Source: Thermococcus peptonophilus
GTDB taxonomy: Archaea; Methanobacteriota_B; Thermococci; Thermococcales; Thermococcaceae
NCBI RefSeq assembly: GCF_001592435.1
Contig: NZ_CP014751.1
Coordinates: 1 to 49,106, forward strand
DNA length: 49,106 nt
Direction: 5' to 3'
The notes below the pieces were generated by a model that had not been told where the DNA came from, made no database searches, and worked only from the letters and a program-made list of their open reading frames with translations. Both the position numbers and the translations under genes were made by a program. Of this stretch, positions 8,247 through 15,641 are shown one piece after another; within the stretch, counting starts at the first letter, position 1, and every line of letters starts with the position of its first letter.

Positions 8247-8890
8247 ATGTCAAAAACTGCGAAAAATACGACCGGTTTTCACGGAGTTACGACCTGTTTG
8301 AGGCTCCGGTCGAGAGGGGAGCTTTCTCAAGGTACAGAAAGAGAGCGCTGCGCCTTGCCGAAGGCAAAGTCCTGGAAGTCGGCGTCGGAACGGGAAAGAA
8401 CTTCTCGTATTATCCCCGAAACGTCGAGGTCATTGGGGTAGACTTCAGCAAGGGCACGCTGGAGAAAGCCGAGAGAAGGAGAAGAGAACTCGGCCTGAAA
8501 AACGTCCGGCTCCTGCATACGGACGTCCAGAACCTTGAGTTTGAAGACAGCACATTCGACACCGCTGTGAGCACCTTCGTCTTCTGCACCGTGCCCGATC
8601 CGGTTAAGGGCCTGAGGGAGGTTTACAGGGTTCTAAAGCCCGGAGGGAAAGCCATATTCCTTGAGCACATGAAGAGCGGGTCAAAGCTTCTCAACGTCCC
8701 CCTCTACATGATGGAGCCGTTTATGATGGCCATGACTGGCACGTCCATGCTCCGGAAGACCCCGGACAATATTGAGAAATCCGGGTTCCAAATAGAGAAG
8801 GTGGAGAACCTGTTTTTTGACATTGTGAGGTTGATAATTGCAAGGAAACCGGGTGGTGAAAATGATAGCGAGAGAAAACCTGTTCCATGA
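8247..8890 (+). pseudogene. Class I SAM-dependent methyltransferase, frameshift just after the start
   Basis: The body is a standard class I methyltransferase: KYDRFSRSYDLFE, SAM-binding motif I LEVGVGTGKNF, VIGVDFSKGTL, and motif LREVYRVLKPGGKAIFLEH. The body frame has no ATG/GTG/TTG after the promoter. The ATG at 8247, preceded by GTGAT, begins MSK in another frame. One extra A in the A5 run at 8252-8256 would join them to give MSKNCEKYDRF, which looks natural. So a one-base deletion or sequencing error in the run is likely. The gene overlaps the ABC permease by 29 nt. The methyl acceptor is unknown; phospholipid and quinone methylases have this architecture. Confidence 0.75.
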
Positions 8891-9983
8891 CAGGGGCAGG
8901 CTGGCGATGAGCGTGGCCGGTGTGGCCCTCTCGGTCACGCTGGTTATCATACTCCTTGGAGTTTACTACGGCATGACAACGCTTGGAACAAACTACATTG
9001 TACATACCGATGCCGATCTGTGGGTCGGGCAGGAGGGAATCCACGATCTCTGGCACACGTATTCCCTCATCCCGCGGGGCTTAAGTGACGAAATAAAAAG
9101 TGTGGACGGCGTCAAAGGCGTCCACGAGCTCATAGGGAGGGCGGTTCAGATAGAGGTCCCCAACACCGGCGCCAGAAAAACCGTCTACATAGTTGGCTTT
9201 GATCCAGCCAGCGGAATTGGGGGCCCATGGGACATTGTCAAGGGCACGAGAGAACTGCAGAGGGGCGAGGCCGTGGTTGATCAGGTGTTTTTCACGAGGA
9301 ACAACCTTAAACTCGGCCAGACCCTTAAGATTGGAGACAAGGAGCTGAAGATAGTCGGCGTTTCAAAGGGGACGTTTGCGGTGGTCTATCCCTACATCTT
9401 CGTGACAACCGAGGACGCGGCAGAGATATTCGGCACCACGCAGTACGTGAACTACTACCTCGTCCAGCTCTTCGGCGACAGGCCGGCCGACGAGGTGATC
9501 AGCGATATCACCGAAAGACTGGCGGAGAGGGGTGTAGCGGTCGAGATACTGACGAAGGAGCGGTTCATCCAGAACCATAAAGATGTGATAAACGAGAGCT
9601 TCAACTCGATACTCTTCCCGCTGGTGTTCATAGGCTTCATAATCGGGGCGGCGGTCATAGGCCTTACGCTCTACACCATGACGATGGAGAAGATGAGAGA
9701 GTACGCAATACTGAAGGCAATTGGGGCCCAGAACAGCTTCCTGAGGAGGATAGTATTTGAACAAGCGGCCATCATAACCATGCTGGGCTTTATAGCCGGC
9801 ATCGGCCTCTCCCTGCTCGCCACGGCCCTTGTGCCAAGGTTCGCCCCGGAGTTCTTCGTTGAGATGAACCCCACGACAGTGGGCGTAACGTTCGCGGCAG
9901 TCCTGCTCATGGGGCTGACCGCGCCGCTGATCCCGATAAGGAGGCTCAACAGAGTCGACCCGGTGGTGGTATTCAATGCCTGA
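8862..9983 (+). CDS. ABC transporter permease, FtsX/MacB type
   Basis: 373 residues. One N-terminal transmembrane helix (LSVTLVIILLGVYYGM) is followed by a large extracytoplasmic domain (about residues 40-235) and three C-terminal helices, the FtsX/MacB_PCD layout. The segment MREYAILKAIGAQNSFLRRIV is the conserved coupling region of the family. Such permeases work as mechanotransmitters or efflux and lipoprotein-release pumps with a LolD-like ATPase, which is the next gene (8-nt overlap). ATG 8862 follows GGTG; GTG 8853 is possible. Substrate unknown; the cotranscribed methyltransferase hints at a methylated lipid or small molecule. Confidence 0.88.
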   Translation: MIARENLFHDRGRLAMSVAGVALSVTLVIILLGVYYGMTTLGTNYIVHTDADLWVGQEGIHDLWHTYSLIPRGLSDEIKSVDGVKGVHELIGRAVQIEVPNTGARKTVYIVGFDPASGIGGPWDIVKGTRELQRGEAVVDQVFFTRNNLKLGQTLKIGDKELKIVGVSKGTFAVVYPYIFVTTEDAAEIFGTTQYVNYYLVQLFGDRPADEVISDITERLAERGVAVEILTKERFIQNHKDVINESFNSILFPLVFIGFIIGAAVIGLTLYTMTMEKMREYAILKAIGAQNSFLRRIVFEQAAIITMLGFIAGIGLSLLATALVPRFAPEFFVEMNPTTVGVTFAAVLLMGLTAPLIPIRRLNRVDPVVVFNA

Positions 9984-10719
9984 GGCCATCCTGAGGGCAA
10001 AGAACCTTACAAAGGTGTACGGCTCGGGCAGAACCGCCGTGAGGGCCGTTGATAACGTGTCCCTTATCCTCAAGAGGGGCGAGGTGGTACTCCTCATGGG
10101 GCCGTCCGGTTCGGGGAAGACGACGCTCCTCACCATGCTCAGCGGGCTCCTAAGGCCGACCTCCGGGAGCATAGAGCTGTACCCGCCAGAAAACCCCAAA
10201 AGGGCCATAGAACTGACGGGACTAACACGGGATGCACTTGCAAGGCTCAGGCTGGAGAGGATGGGCTTCATCTTCCAGCACTCCAACCTGCTTGAGGCAC
10301 TGACCGCTGTGGAGAACGTCATGGTGCCCCTGCTGATCAAGGGCGTAAAAAAGGTGGAGGCAAGGGAGAGGGCCGAGCGCCTCCTGATGGAGCTGGGCAT
10401 GGAGGACAGACTTGACAGCAGGCCCTCCGAGCTTTCAGGGGGTGAGCAACAGCGCGTTGCAATAGCGAGGGCCCTGATAACCGACCCAGACATCATAATA
10501 GCCGACGAGCCCACGGCAAACCTGGACTCCAGGAACGGGAGGGAGGCTATAAAACTCATCCACGAGAAGGCAAAGAAAAGGGGCAAGTGCGTGATGATAG
10601 CCACCCACGACCCGAGGATACTCGGCTTCGCGGATAGAATACTCTACATGGAGGACGGAAAGATATACCGCAAGGACAGCCGGCAGGCCGAAAAGCTGCT
10701 GCTTTTTGATGAGTACTGA
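9976..10719 (+). CDS. ABC transporter ATP-binding protein, LolD/MacB type
   Basis: 247 residues with Walker A GPSGSGKTT, Q-loop FIFQHSNLLEAL, signature LSGGEQQRVAIARAL, Walker B IIIADEPTANLDS and the H-loop in IATHDPRI. These place it in the LolD/MacB/FtsE branch. An insertion (PPENPKRAIELTG) follows the LYP stretch. It overlaps the permease by 8 nt and would form the ATPase dimer of that transporter. It is the last gene of the operon starting at 8247. Confidence 0.93.
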   Translation: MPEAILRAKNLTKVYGSGRTAVRAVDNVSLILKRGEVVLLMGPSGSGKTTLLTMLSGLLRPTSGSIELYPPENPKRAIELTGLTRDALARLRLERMGFIFQHSNLLEALTAVENVMVPLLIKGVKKVEARERAERLLMELGMEDRLDSRPSELSGGEQQRVAIARALITDPDIIIADEPTANLDSRNGREAIKLIHEKAKKRGKCVMIATHDPRILGFADRILYMEDGKIYRKDSRQAEKLLLFDEY

Positions 10720-10830
10720 GAGCAGGGAGTGCCCGTTTTATTTCCCATTTCTGTCCAAAACCTTTTATTGGCAACTTTTGGTTGAATACGAACTTACCCA
10801 TCCTGTTTTCGTCAAAAGGACAGCTCTCGT

Positions 10831-10848
10831 GCCGAAAAGTATATATAT
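10831..10848 (+). promoter_or_regulatory. BRE/TATA of transsulfuration operon
   Basis: CCGAAAAGTATATATATG: a purine-rich BRE followed by a strong TATA box (10840-10848). Transcription start is expected near 10866-10872, giving a very short leader before ATG 10876. Confidence 0.7.
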
Positions 10849-10875
10849 GCAATCCTATTCATAAATGGGTGGGTG

Positions 10876-12057
10876 ATGGCCAGGATGATAGAAAATTACA
10901 CAAAAATGGGTATTTATGATGGCATAGTACAGACAATAGGAAACACCCCTCTGGTAAGGCTCGGGAAGATAGAGCGGTACTTCAACCTTAGAAACGAACT
11001 GTATGCCAAACTTGAATTTTTCAACCCTGGGGGGAGCATAAAGGACAGGATAGGCAAGTATATGATCGAGGGAGCGAAGAGAGAGGGCAAAATCGTCGAG
11101 GGCGGCGTTATAGTGGAGCCGACCTCAGGAAACACTGGAGTCGGTCTCGCACTGGTGGCAGCGGATGAGGGCTACATGACGGTCTTCACGATGCCGGACA
11201 AGATGAGCACTGAGAAAGAGCTCCTCCTTAAGGCACTAGGAGCGTTCGTCATAAGAACTCCAACGGCCGTTGCCCCAAGTGATCCGAACTCATACTACAG
11301 GGTGGCCGAGGCCGTGAGGAACCTTATCTGGAAGAAGGGGAGGTCCATCAGCAGGGAGGAGCTCGGGGAGATAGTCAAGTACGTCCAGCGGCTCGTTGAT
11401 GAGGAAAGGCTCGACGAGCTCAGGGCGATCCTTGAGGAGGAAGTTGAGGAAACCCCCTACGCTTACATCCCCAACCAGTACTTCAACAAATACAACCCAC
11501 TGGCACACTACGAGACCACGGCGAGGGAGATATGGGAACAGACCGGAGGGGAGATGAATTACCTTTTCGCAGGAATAGGCACCGGCGGGACGATAACCGG
11601 GATCGGGCGCTATCTAAAGGAGAGGAAGAAAGATGTAAGGATAATAGGCGTTGACCCCGTTGGCTCGATATACAGCCTCGTCAAAAAAGGGATGAGCCTT
11701 GAGGAGGCTCTCAAGAAAGCTCACCCCTACCTCGTCGAGGGAATAGGCGAAGACATCCTTCCGGAGACCGTTGACCTGAGCCTCGTTGATGATATGGTGG
11801 TTGTCAACGATCAGGAATCCTTTGCAATGACGCGCTTCCTCGCGAGGAAGGAGGGAATCCTCGCGGGAGGCTCTTCGGGAGCAGCTCTCTATGGAACTAT
11901 AAAGTACCTCAAAGAAAATGGTGTTGAGGGCAAGAAGGCCGTCGTGATATTCCCGGATACGGGAAGAAACTACCTGACGAAGATCTTCAACGATAAATGG
12001 ATGCTGAAGAACGGCTTCGAGATTGACGATGAAAAGGTTCTGGAGGTGCTGAGATGA
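10876..12057 (+). CDS. PLP-dependent cysteine synthase / cystathionine beta-synthase family
   Basis: 393 residues of the fold-type II PLP family. TIGNTPLVRLGKIE begins the domain, the PLP lysine is in NPGGSIKDRIG, the substrate loop is EPTSGNTGVGLAL, and the phosphate-binding glycine loop is AGIGTGGTITGIG. Near residues 150-195 there is an extra charged segment relative to plain cysteine synthases. No CBS or regulatory domain. It could make cystathionine from serine and homocysteine, or cysteine from activated serine. The overlap with a gamma-synthase/lyase gene favours the transsulfuration role. ATG 10876 follows GGTGGGTG. Confidence 0.9.
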   Translation: MARMIENYTKMGIYDGIVQTIGNTPLVRLGKIERYFNLRNELYAKLEFFNPGGSIKDRIGKYMIEGAKREGKIVEGGVIVEPTSGNTGVGLALVAADEGYMTVFTMPDKMSTEKELLLKALGAFVIRTPTAVAPSDPNSYYRVAEAVRNLIWKKGRSISREELGEIVKYVQRLVDEERLDELRAILEEEVEETPYAYIPNQYFNKYNPLAHYETTAREIWEQTGGEMNYLFAGIGTGGTITGIGRYLKERKKDVRIIGVDPVGSIYSLVKKGMSLEEALKKAHPYLVEGIGEDILPETVDLSLVDDMVVVNDQESFAMTRFLARKEGILAGGSSGAALYGTIKYLKENGVEGKKAVVIFPDTGRNYLTKIFNDKWMLKNGFEIDDEKVLEVLR

Positions 12058-13211
12058 GGTTCTCAACCAGGGCGATTCACGCGGGCGAAGAGCCGGAGAG
12101 AATGCAATACGGCGATGTGGTATCACCGATCCACCTCTCAACAACCTTTGCAAAGAAGAGCATAAAGGAGGTTGAAGAGGGCTACGTCTACTCGAGGAGC
12201 GGCAATCCAACGAGGGAGGGTCTTGAGAGAAAGTTAGCGGCGCTTGAGAACGCAAAGTACGGACTTGCCTTCTCTTCCGGACTTGCAGCCGAGTCAACGG
12301 TGCTCCTGGCGCTGTTAAAGAGAGGAGACCACGTTATAGCGTTCGACGACCTCTACGGCGGCACAAAGAGGCTCTTCAACCAGGTGATGGAGCGCTTTGG
12401 ACTTGAGTTCACCTACGTCGATGCAAGAAATCCAGAGAACGTTAGAAAGGCAATAAGAGAAAATACGCGGATGATCTGGCTTGAAACTCCCACGAACCCC
12501 CTTCTAAAGCTTGCGGACATAAAGGCGATAGCCGAGATCGCCCACGAGAGGGACATCATACTGGTAGTGGACAACACCTTCGCGAGCCCCTACTTCCAGA
12601 ACCCCCTTGACCTCGGAGCAGATATAACCCTCCACAGCGTCACCAAGTACCTCGGAGGGCACTCGGATGTCGTCGGTGGGGCGGTTATGGTAAACGACGA
12701 TGAGCTCTATGAAAAGCTCAAGTTCCACCAGAACGCGGTTGGAGCGGTTCTTTCGCCCTTTGATTCCTGGCTGGTCATGAGGGGCATCAAAACCCTCGCC
12801 GTCAGGATGGAGATGCACGAGAAGAACGCTATGAAAATAGCGAAGTATCTCGAGGAACACCCGGTGGTTGAGAGGGTCTACTATCCTGGATTGCCCTCAC
12901 ACCCGCAGCACGAGCTCGCGAAGAGACAGATGCGCGGCTTCGGCGGAATGCTCTCCTTCGAGCTTAAAGGAAACCTTGAGGAGGCGGTGAGGTTCGTGGA
13001 GAGCCTTGAGATATTCGCTCTGGCGGAGAGCCTCGGCGGCGTTGAGTCGCTCATAGAGCTGCCGGCGATCATGACGCACGCCTCCGTCCCCAAAGAAGAG
13101 AGGGAAAGAGTGGGGATAAAAGACTCTCTCATCAGGGTCTCGGTGGGGATAGAGGACGTTGAAGACCTAATCGAAGACCTTGAGAGGGGATTCCGGGCGG
13201 TGAGAGCATGA
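12054..13211 (+). CDS. Cystathionine gamma-synthase/lyase family PLP enzyme
   Basis: 385 residues of the Cys/Met metabolism PLP family (fold type I). Key sites: STRAIHAGEEPE at the N-terminus, YSRSGNPTRE, GLAFSSGLAAEST, DNTFASPYFQNPL and the PLP lysine in HSVTKYLGGHSD. C-terminal RVSVGIEDVEDLI is typical. It would cleave cystathionine to cysteine (lyase) or form it (synthase); sequence alone does not separate the two. ATGA overlap (4 nt) with the preceding beta-synthase and with the following methyltransferase shows one tightly coupled operon. Confidence 0.93.
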   Translation: MRFSTRAIHAGEEPERMQYGDVVSPIHLSTTFAKKSIKEVEEGYVYSRSGNPTREGLERKLAALENAKYGLAFSSGLAAESTVLLALLKRGDHVIAFDDLYGGTKRLFNQVMERFGLEFTYVDARNPENVRKAIRENTRMIWLETPTNPLLKLADIKAIAEIAHERDIILVVDNTFASPYFQNPLDLGADITLHSVTKYLGGHSDVVGGAVMVNDDELYEKLKFHQNAVGAVLSPFDSWLVMRGIKTLAVRMEMHEKNAMKIAKYLEEHPVVERVYYPGLPSHPQHELAKRQMRGFGGMLSFELKGNLEEAVRFVESLEIFALAESLGGVESLIELPAIMTHASVPKEERERVGIKDSLIRVSVGIEDVEDLIEDLERGFRAVRA

Positions 13212-13951
13212 TACCGACTCTTGATGAGGTGCGGCTCTTCCTCCGGAGGCTGGGCTTTGAGGAAAGTTCACTCAGAGAGCTGATAGAGCAGATAGAATAC
13301 TTTGAGATGGAGGCCCCTGAGAGGGACGACATCGTCAGGGACTATCTCAGGGACGAGTGCATAGACAAAATGATCTGGGAGATAGTGAAGGAAGTTCTGC
13401 GGCTGGGGAAGGGGAGGGTGAAGCTCCTCGATGTTGCAGCCGGTTCTGGGTTCTTCACCGAGAGGATCAAGAGAAAGCTCGAGGAAAGAGGGGTTAAAGT
13501 GGATGTCTACGGGCTGGACATAACACCAAGCATGCTGAAGAGGCTTAGAGATAAGGGCATAACCCCGATCTGGGGCGTCGCCGAGAGAATCGGGGACTCG
13601 ATACGGATAGCCAACGAGTACTACGGACTCGAAGTGCCGGAGAAGTTCGACATCGTGATCTCCACACTGGCATTTCACCATTTCCTCAACCCGGAGGATG
13701 TCCTGAGAAGCATCAGAGACGTCCTCGGAGATGGTGGCAGGGTGATAATCGTTGATGTCCTCAAGCACAGCCACGAGGAGTTCAGGGAGTCCCTAAAGGA
13801 CACTCACACCGGGTTCTCCCTAGACGAAATTCAAGAGATGGGCTCAAAGGTGTTCCGTGAGATTGATGCCCGACCCATAGGACTCCACTGTGAGGTCGAC
13901 GGTGTGGTGGTCGGCCTTTACAAGGCGGTGTTTAGCCGGGCTAAAACGTAG
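13208..13951 (+). CDS. Class I SAM-dependent methyltransferase in transsulfuration operon
   Basis: 247 residues. An N-terminal helical region (about 1-70) precedes the SAM-binding domain: LLDVAAGSGFFTERIK is motif I, DVYGLDITPSML motif II, FDIVISTLAFHHFLNPEDVL and GDGGRVIIVDVLK the following strands. It overlaps the gamma-synthase/lyase by 4 nt, so it is produced with sulfur-amino-acid enzymes. A link to the SAM-homocysteine cycle is attractive but inferred; the methyl acceptor is not evident. No ortholog family is recognised with confidence. Confidence 0.85.
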   Translation: MIPTLDEVRLFLRRLGFEESSLRELIEQIEYFEMEAPERDDIVRDYLRDECIDKMIWEIVKEVLRLGKGRVKLLDVAAGSGFFTERIKRKLEERGVKVDVYGLDITPSMLKRLRDKGITPIWGVAERIGDSIRIANEYYGLEVPEKFDIVISTLAFHHFLNPEDVLRSIRDVLGDGGRVIIVDVLKHSHEEFRESLKDTHTGFSLDEIQEMGSKVFREIDARPIGLHCEVDGVVVGLYKAVFSRAKT

Positions 13952-14229
13952 ATATTTAACCCCGACGCCCCCTTTTCTATTTGGGCCGCGAAATGTTGAT
14001 TGATTGAAAAAGAAGTGAGAATGACCAACCACAAGGGGGACTGTTTGAGGTATGGCCTTTTTCTGAAGAGGCTGAAGTACGAACATCGCTTTATCTCCCT
14101 CGATGGCAGAATCATTAATGTTGAGCGGGCCACTCCTTCCGCTACGGCGTTTTAACACCCATGTCAGAACGCATGGTTAAGAAAAGCTACTCCTCAATAA
14201 AAGAAATTGCAGAAAACAAAGATTAAACG
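13952..14229. other. Spacer with two short open frames of doubtful status
   Basis: After the operon, ATG 14021 opens a 44-codon frame (MTNHKGDCLRYGLFLKRLKY ...) ending at 14155, preceded by an in-frame GTG at 14015. ATG 14161 opens a 21-codon frame (MSERMVKKSYSSIKE ...) ending at 14226. Both read like protein, but neither has a clear Shine-Dalgarno or partner. They may be remnants of longer genes. I assign no function. Confidence 0.3.
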
Positions 14230-14676
14230 TCAGGAGAGCCCGAGGAAGCCCACCACGCGGCCGTCCTTAAGGAGCTGAACTTTGGTGCCCCACATCCCCT
14301 GGACGTAGGTTCCAATTTCAACCTCCTTCAGGTCAACGTCCTCCCATAGTTGACCGGCTATCTGGCCGTTGATGATTATCGGTATCCTGACCGGCCCCCA
14401 GAAGTTCTGCCACGGAGTTCCCTTCGAGGCGTTCTGGAGTGCCTCTTTGGCCCTGGACTTTATCTCCTCGAAGTTGGTGCCCATTCCTGACATGGGGCCC
14501 ATGCCACCCATTCCCTGGAACATGCCCATCCTGCAGTCACCCATCGGGCCGCCGTAGGCCCCAGGCATCATGTCCATTCCGGGCCCCATATCCATAGCCT
14601 CCTCCGGCATCTCCATACCCCACATTCTTCCGAACCTTCTCATCATGTGCATCCACCTCGGCATTCCGAACCTCAT
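14230..14676 (-). CDS. Met-rich protein, probable metal binder
   Basis: 148 residues. The first 70 are extraordinarily Met-rich (MRFGMPRWMHMMRRFGRMWG, then PEEAMDMGPGMDMMPG, and MGMFQGMGGMGPMSGMGT). The remainder is a compact domain (WGPVRIPIIINGQIAGQLWE ... VQLLKDGRVVGFLGL). No signal peptide, so it is probably cytoplasmic or surface-associated. The composition points to Cu(I) or another soft metal. It is divergent from a winged-helix regulator that probably controls it, and 1.0 kb from the CopB ATPase operon. No known family recognised. Confidence 0.7.
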   Translation of the reverse strand: MRFGMPRWMHMMRRFGRMWGMEMPEEAMDMGPGMDMMPGAYGGPMGDCRMGMFQGMGGMGPMSGMGTNFEEIKSRAKEALQNASKGTPWQNFWGPVRIPIIINGQIAGQLWEDVDLKEVEIGTYVQGMWGTKVQLLKDGRVVGFLGLS

Positions 14677-14811
14677 TCACACAACCTCCACTGCATCTTC
14701 GTTTTAGAATATCACAAAAGTATTTATAAAGTTTTCTGTTATATTATTGTTAAAGCGCAGGTAAACAGATAGAATTATAAAGGTTAATGGGGAGGGAGTT
14801 ACGGTGATAGA
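14677..14811. promoter_or_regulatory. Divergent promoter between Met-rich protein and regulator genes
   Basis: On the minus strand CTTTATAAATACTT (about 14720-14733) is the TATA box of the Met-rich gene. On the plus strand AATTATAAAGG (about 14773-14783) serves the regulator. GGTGAT directly precedes ATG 14812. The intervening DNA is very AT-rich and suits an operator. Confidence 0.6.
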
Positions 14812-15141
14812 ATGCGAAGATGGATGAGATGCGACCCTTCAAACATGAGGGCGTTCACGGCGATGCTGAAGTCCCTGATATCAGAGCCCAGGAGGAGCAT
14901 CATACGGGTCCTCGCGGACGGCGTTAAGGGCACGAATGAGATTTATATCGAACTCCAGAGAAGCGGTTTTCACATGCCCCGGTCAACCCTATATTACCAC
15001 CTCTCCGCGCTCCAGAAAGCAGGGATAATTGAGATGGTCGGTTACAGGGAGCGGGGAGGCGGTGCGCCGGAGAAGCTCTGGAGGCTCAAAGTAAGGAGGG
15101 TAGGCGTGGATTTAGTTACTGGGGATGTGTTCAGGGAGTAG
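14812..15141 (+). CDS. Winged-helix transcriptional regulator
   Basis: 109 residues. SEPRRSIIRVLADGVKGTNE and MPRSTLYYHLSALQKAGIIE form an ArsR/PadR-like winged helix, and GGGAPEKLWRLK the wing. Two cysteine-poor ends make the metal site unclear; Cys8 is the only Cys seen. The C-terminal half closely resembles the regulator at 30522-30854 (LYYHLSELKNAGIIE; GAGAPEKLWKLK), so the two are paralogues attached to different metal genes. It probably represses or activates the divergent Met-rich gene. Confidence 0.8.
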   Translation: MRRWMRCDPSNMRAFTAMLKSLISEPRRSIIRVLADGVKGTNEIYIELQRSGFHMPRSTLYYHLSALQKAGIIEMVGYRERGGGAPEKLWRLKVRRVGVDLVTGDVFRE

Positions 15142-15235
15142 TGCCCTAGCTTCTCCCCCTAAAGGGGCTTCTAAAAGTTATTCAAGCTAAAGAATTTGTA
15201 GATCCCAGATATGGTCAAAAGGATAAAAGGGAGAT

Positions 15236-15544
15236 TCACTCCTCAAGGAGCTTTCTCTTCCTCCTCTCGTACTCCTCGTCGTCTATCTCACCGCGGGCGT
15301 ACGCCTCGTCGAGGAGCTCAAGGGCCCTTTCCTTCGAGGTCGAGACATTTGAACCCTTTGATCCCTGGTTCAGGAGCCACTTGACGAGCCACACTATCCC
15401 GACTATTATCAGAACCCAGAAGACCAGCATAAAGAGCATGCCGAACCATCCAAACCAGCCGAATCCCATCATGTCGTGCCACCCCCACGTTCCTTCTCCA
15501 GCGTGAGCCAAAAACTGCCCACTGGCAATGCTTTCAAACATCAT
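15236..15544 (-). CDS. SHOCT-domain small membrane protein
   Basis: 102 residues. A Gly/Trp/Met-rich N-terminus ([17 protein letters not shown]) leads into one transmembrane helix ([20 protein letters not shown]). After a short linker, residues about 70-102 form a SHOCT motif ([20 protein letters not shown]), a short C-terminal oligomerisation element. GGAGG lies 7 nt before ATG 15544. It follows the CopB gene but has its own TATA-like GGTTATACT upstream. Such proteins often neighbour copper ATPases; the molecular role is unknown. Confidence 0.8.
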   Translation of the reverse strand: MMFESIASGQFLAHAGEGTWGWHDMMGFGWFGWFGMLFMLVFWVLIIVGIVWLVKWLLNQGSKGSNVSTSKERALELLDEAYARGEIDDEEYERRKRKLLEE

Positions 15545-15641
15545 TTTCGTACCTCCAACTACTACTCAACAGAAACCAGTATAACCCTTATTCTTGCCAT
15601 TCTGGGAAAAATAAAGGGCAAAAATTCCAAAAATAAAAGTT

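Noticed and set aside
9363-10604. 413-codon minus-strand open frame opposite the ABC transporter genes
   Set aside because: Both genes it opposes are complete and motif-rich; its translation is low-complexity shadow sequence.
15151-15172. CCCC/GGGG hairpin after the winged-helix gene as a bacterial-type terminator
   Set aside because: The stem is only 4 bp and no U run follows; archaeal termination does not need such hairpins.
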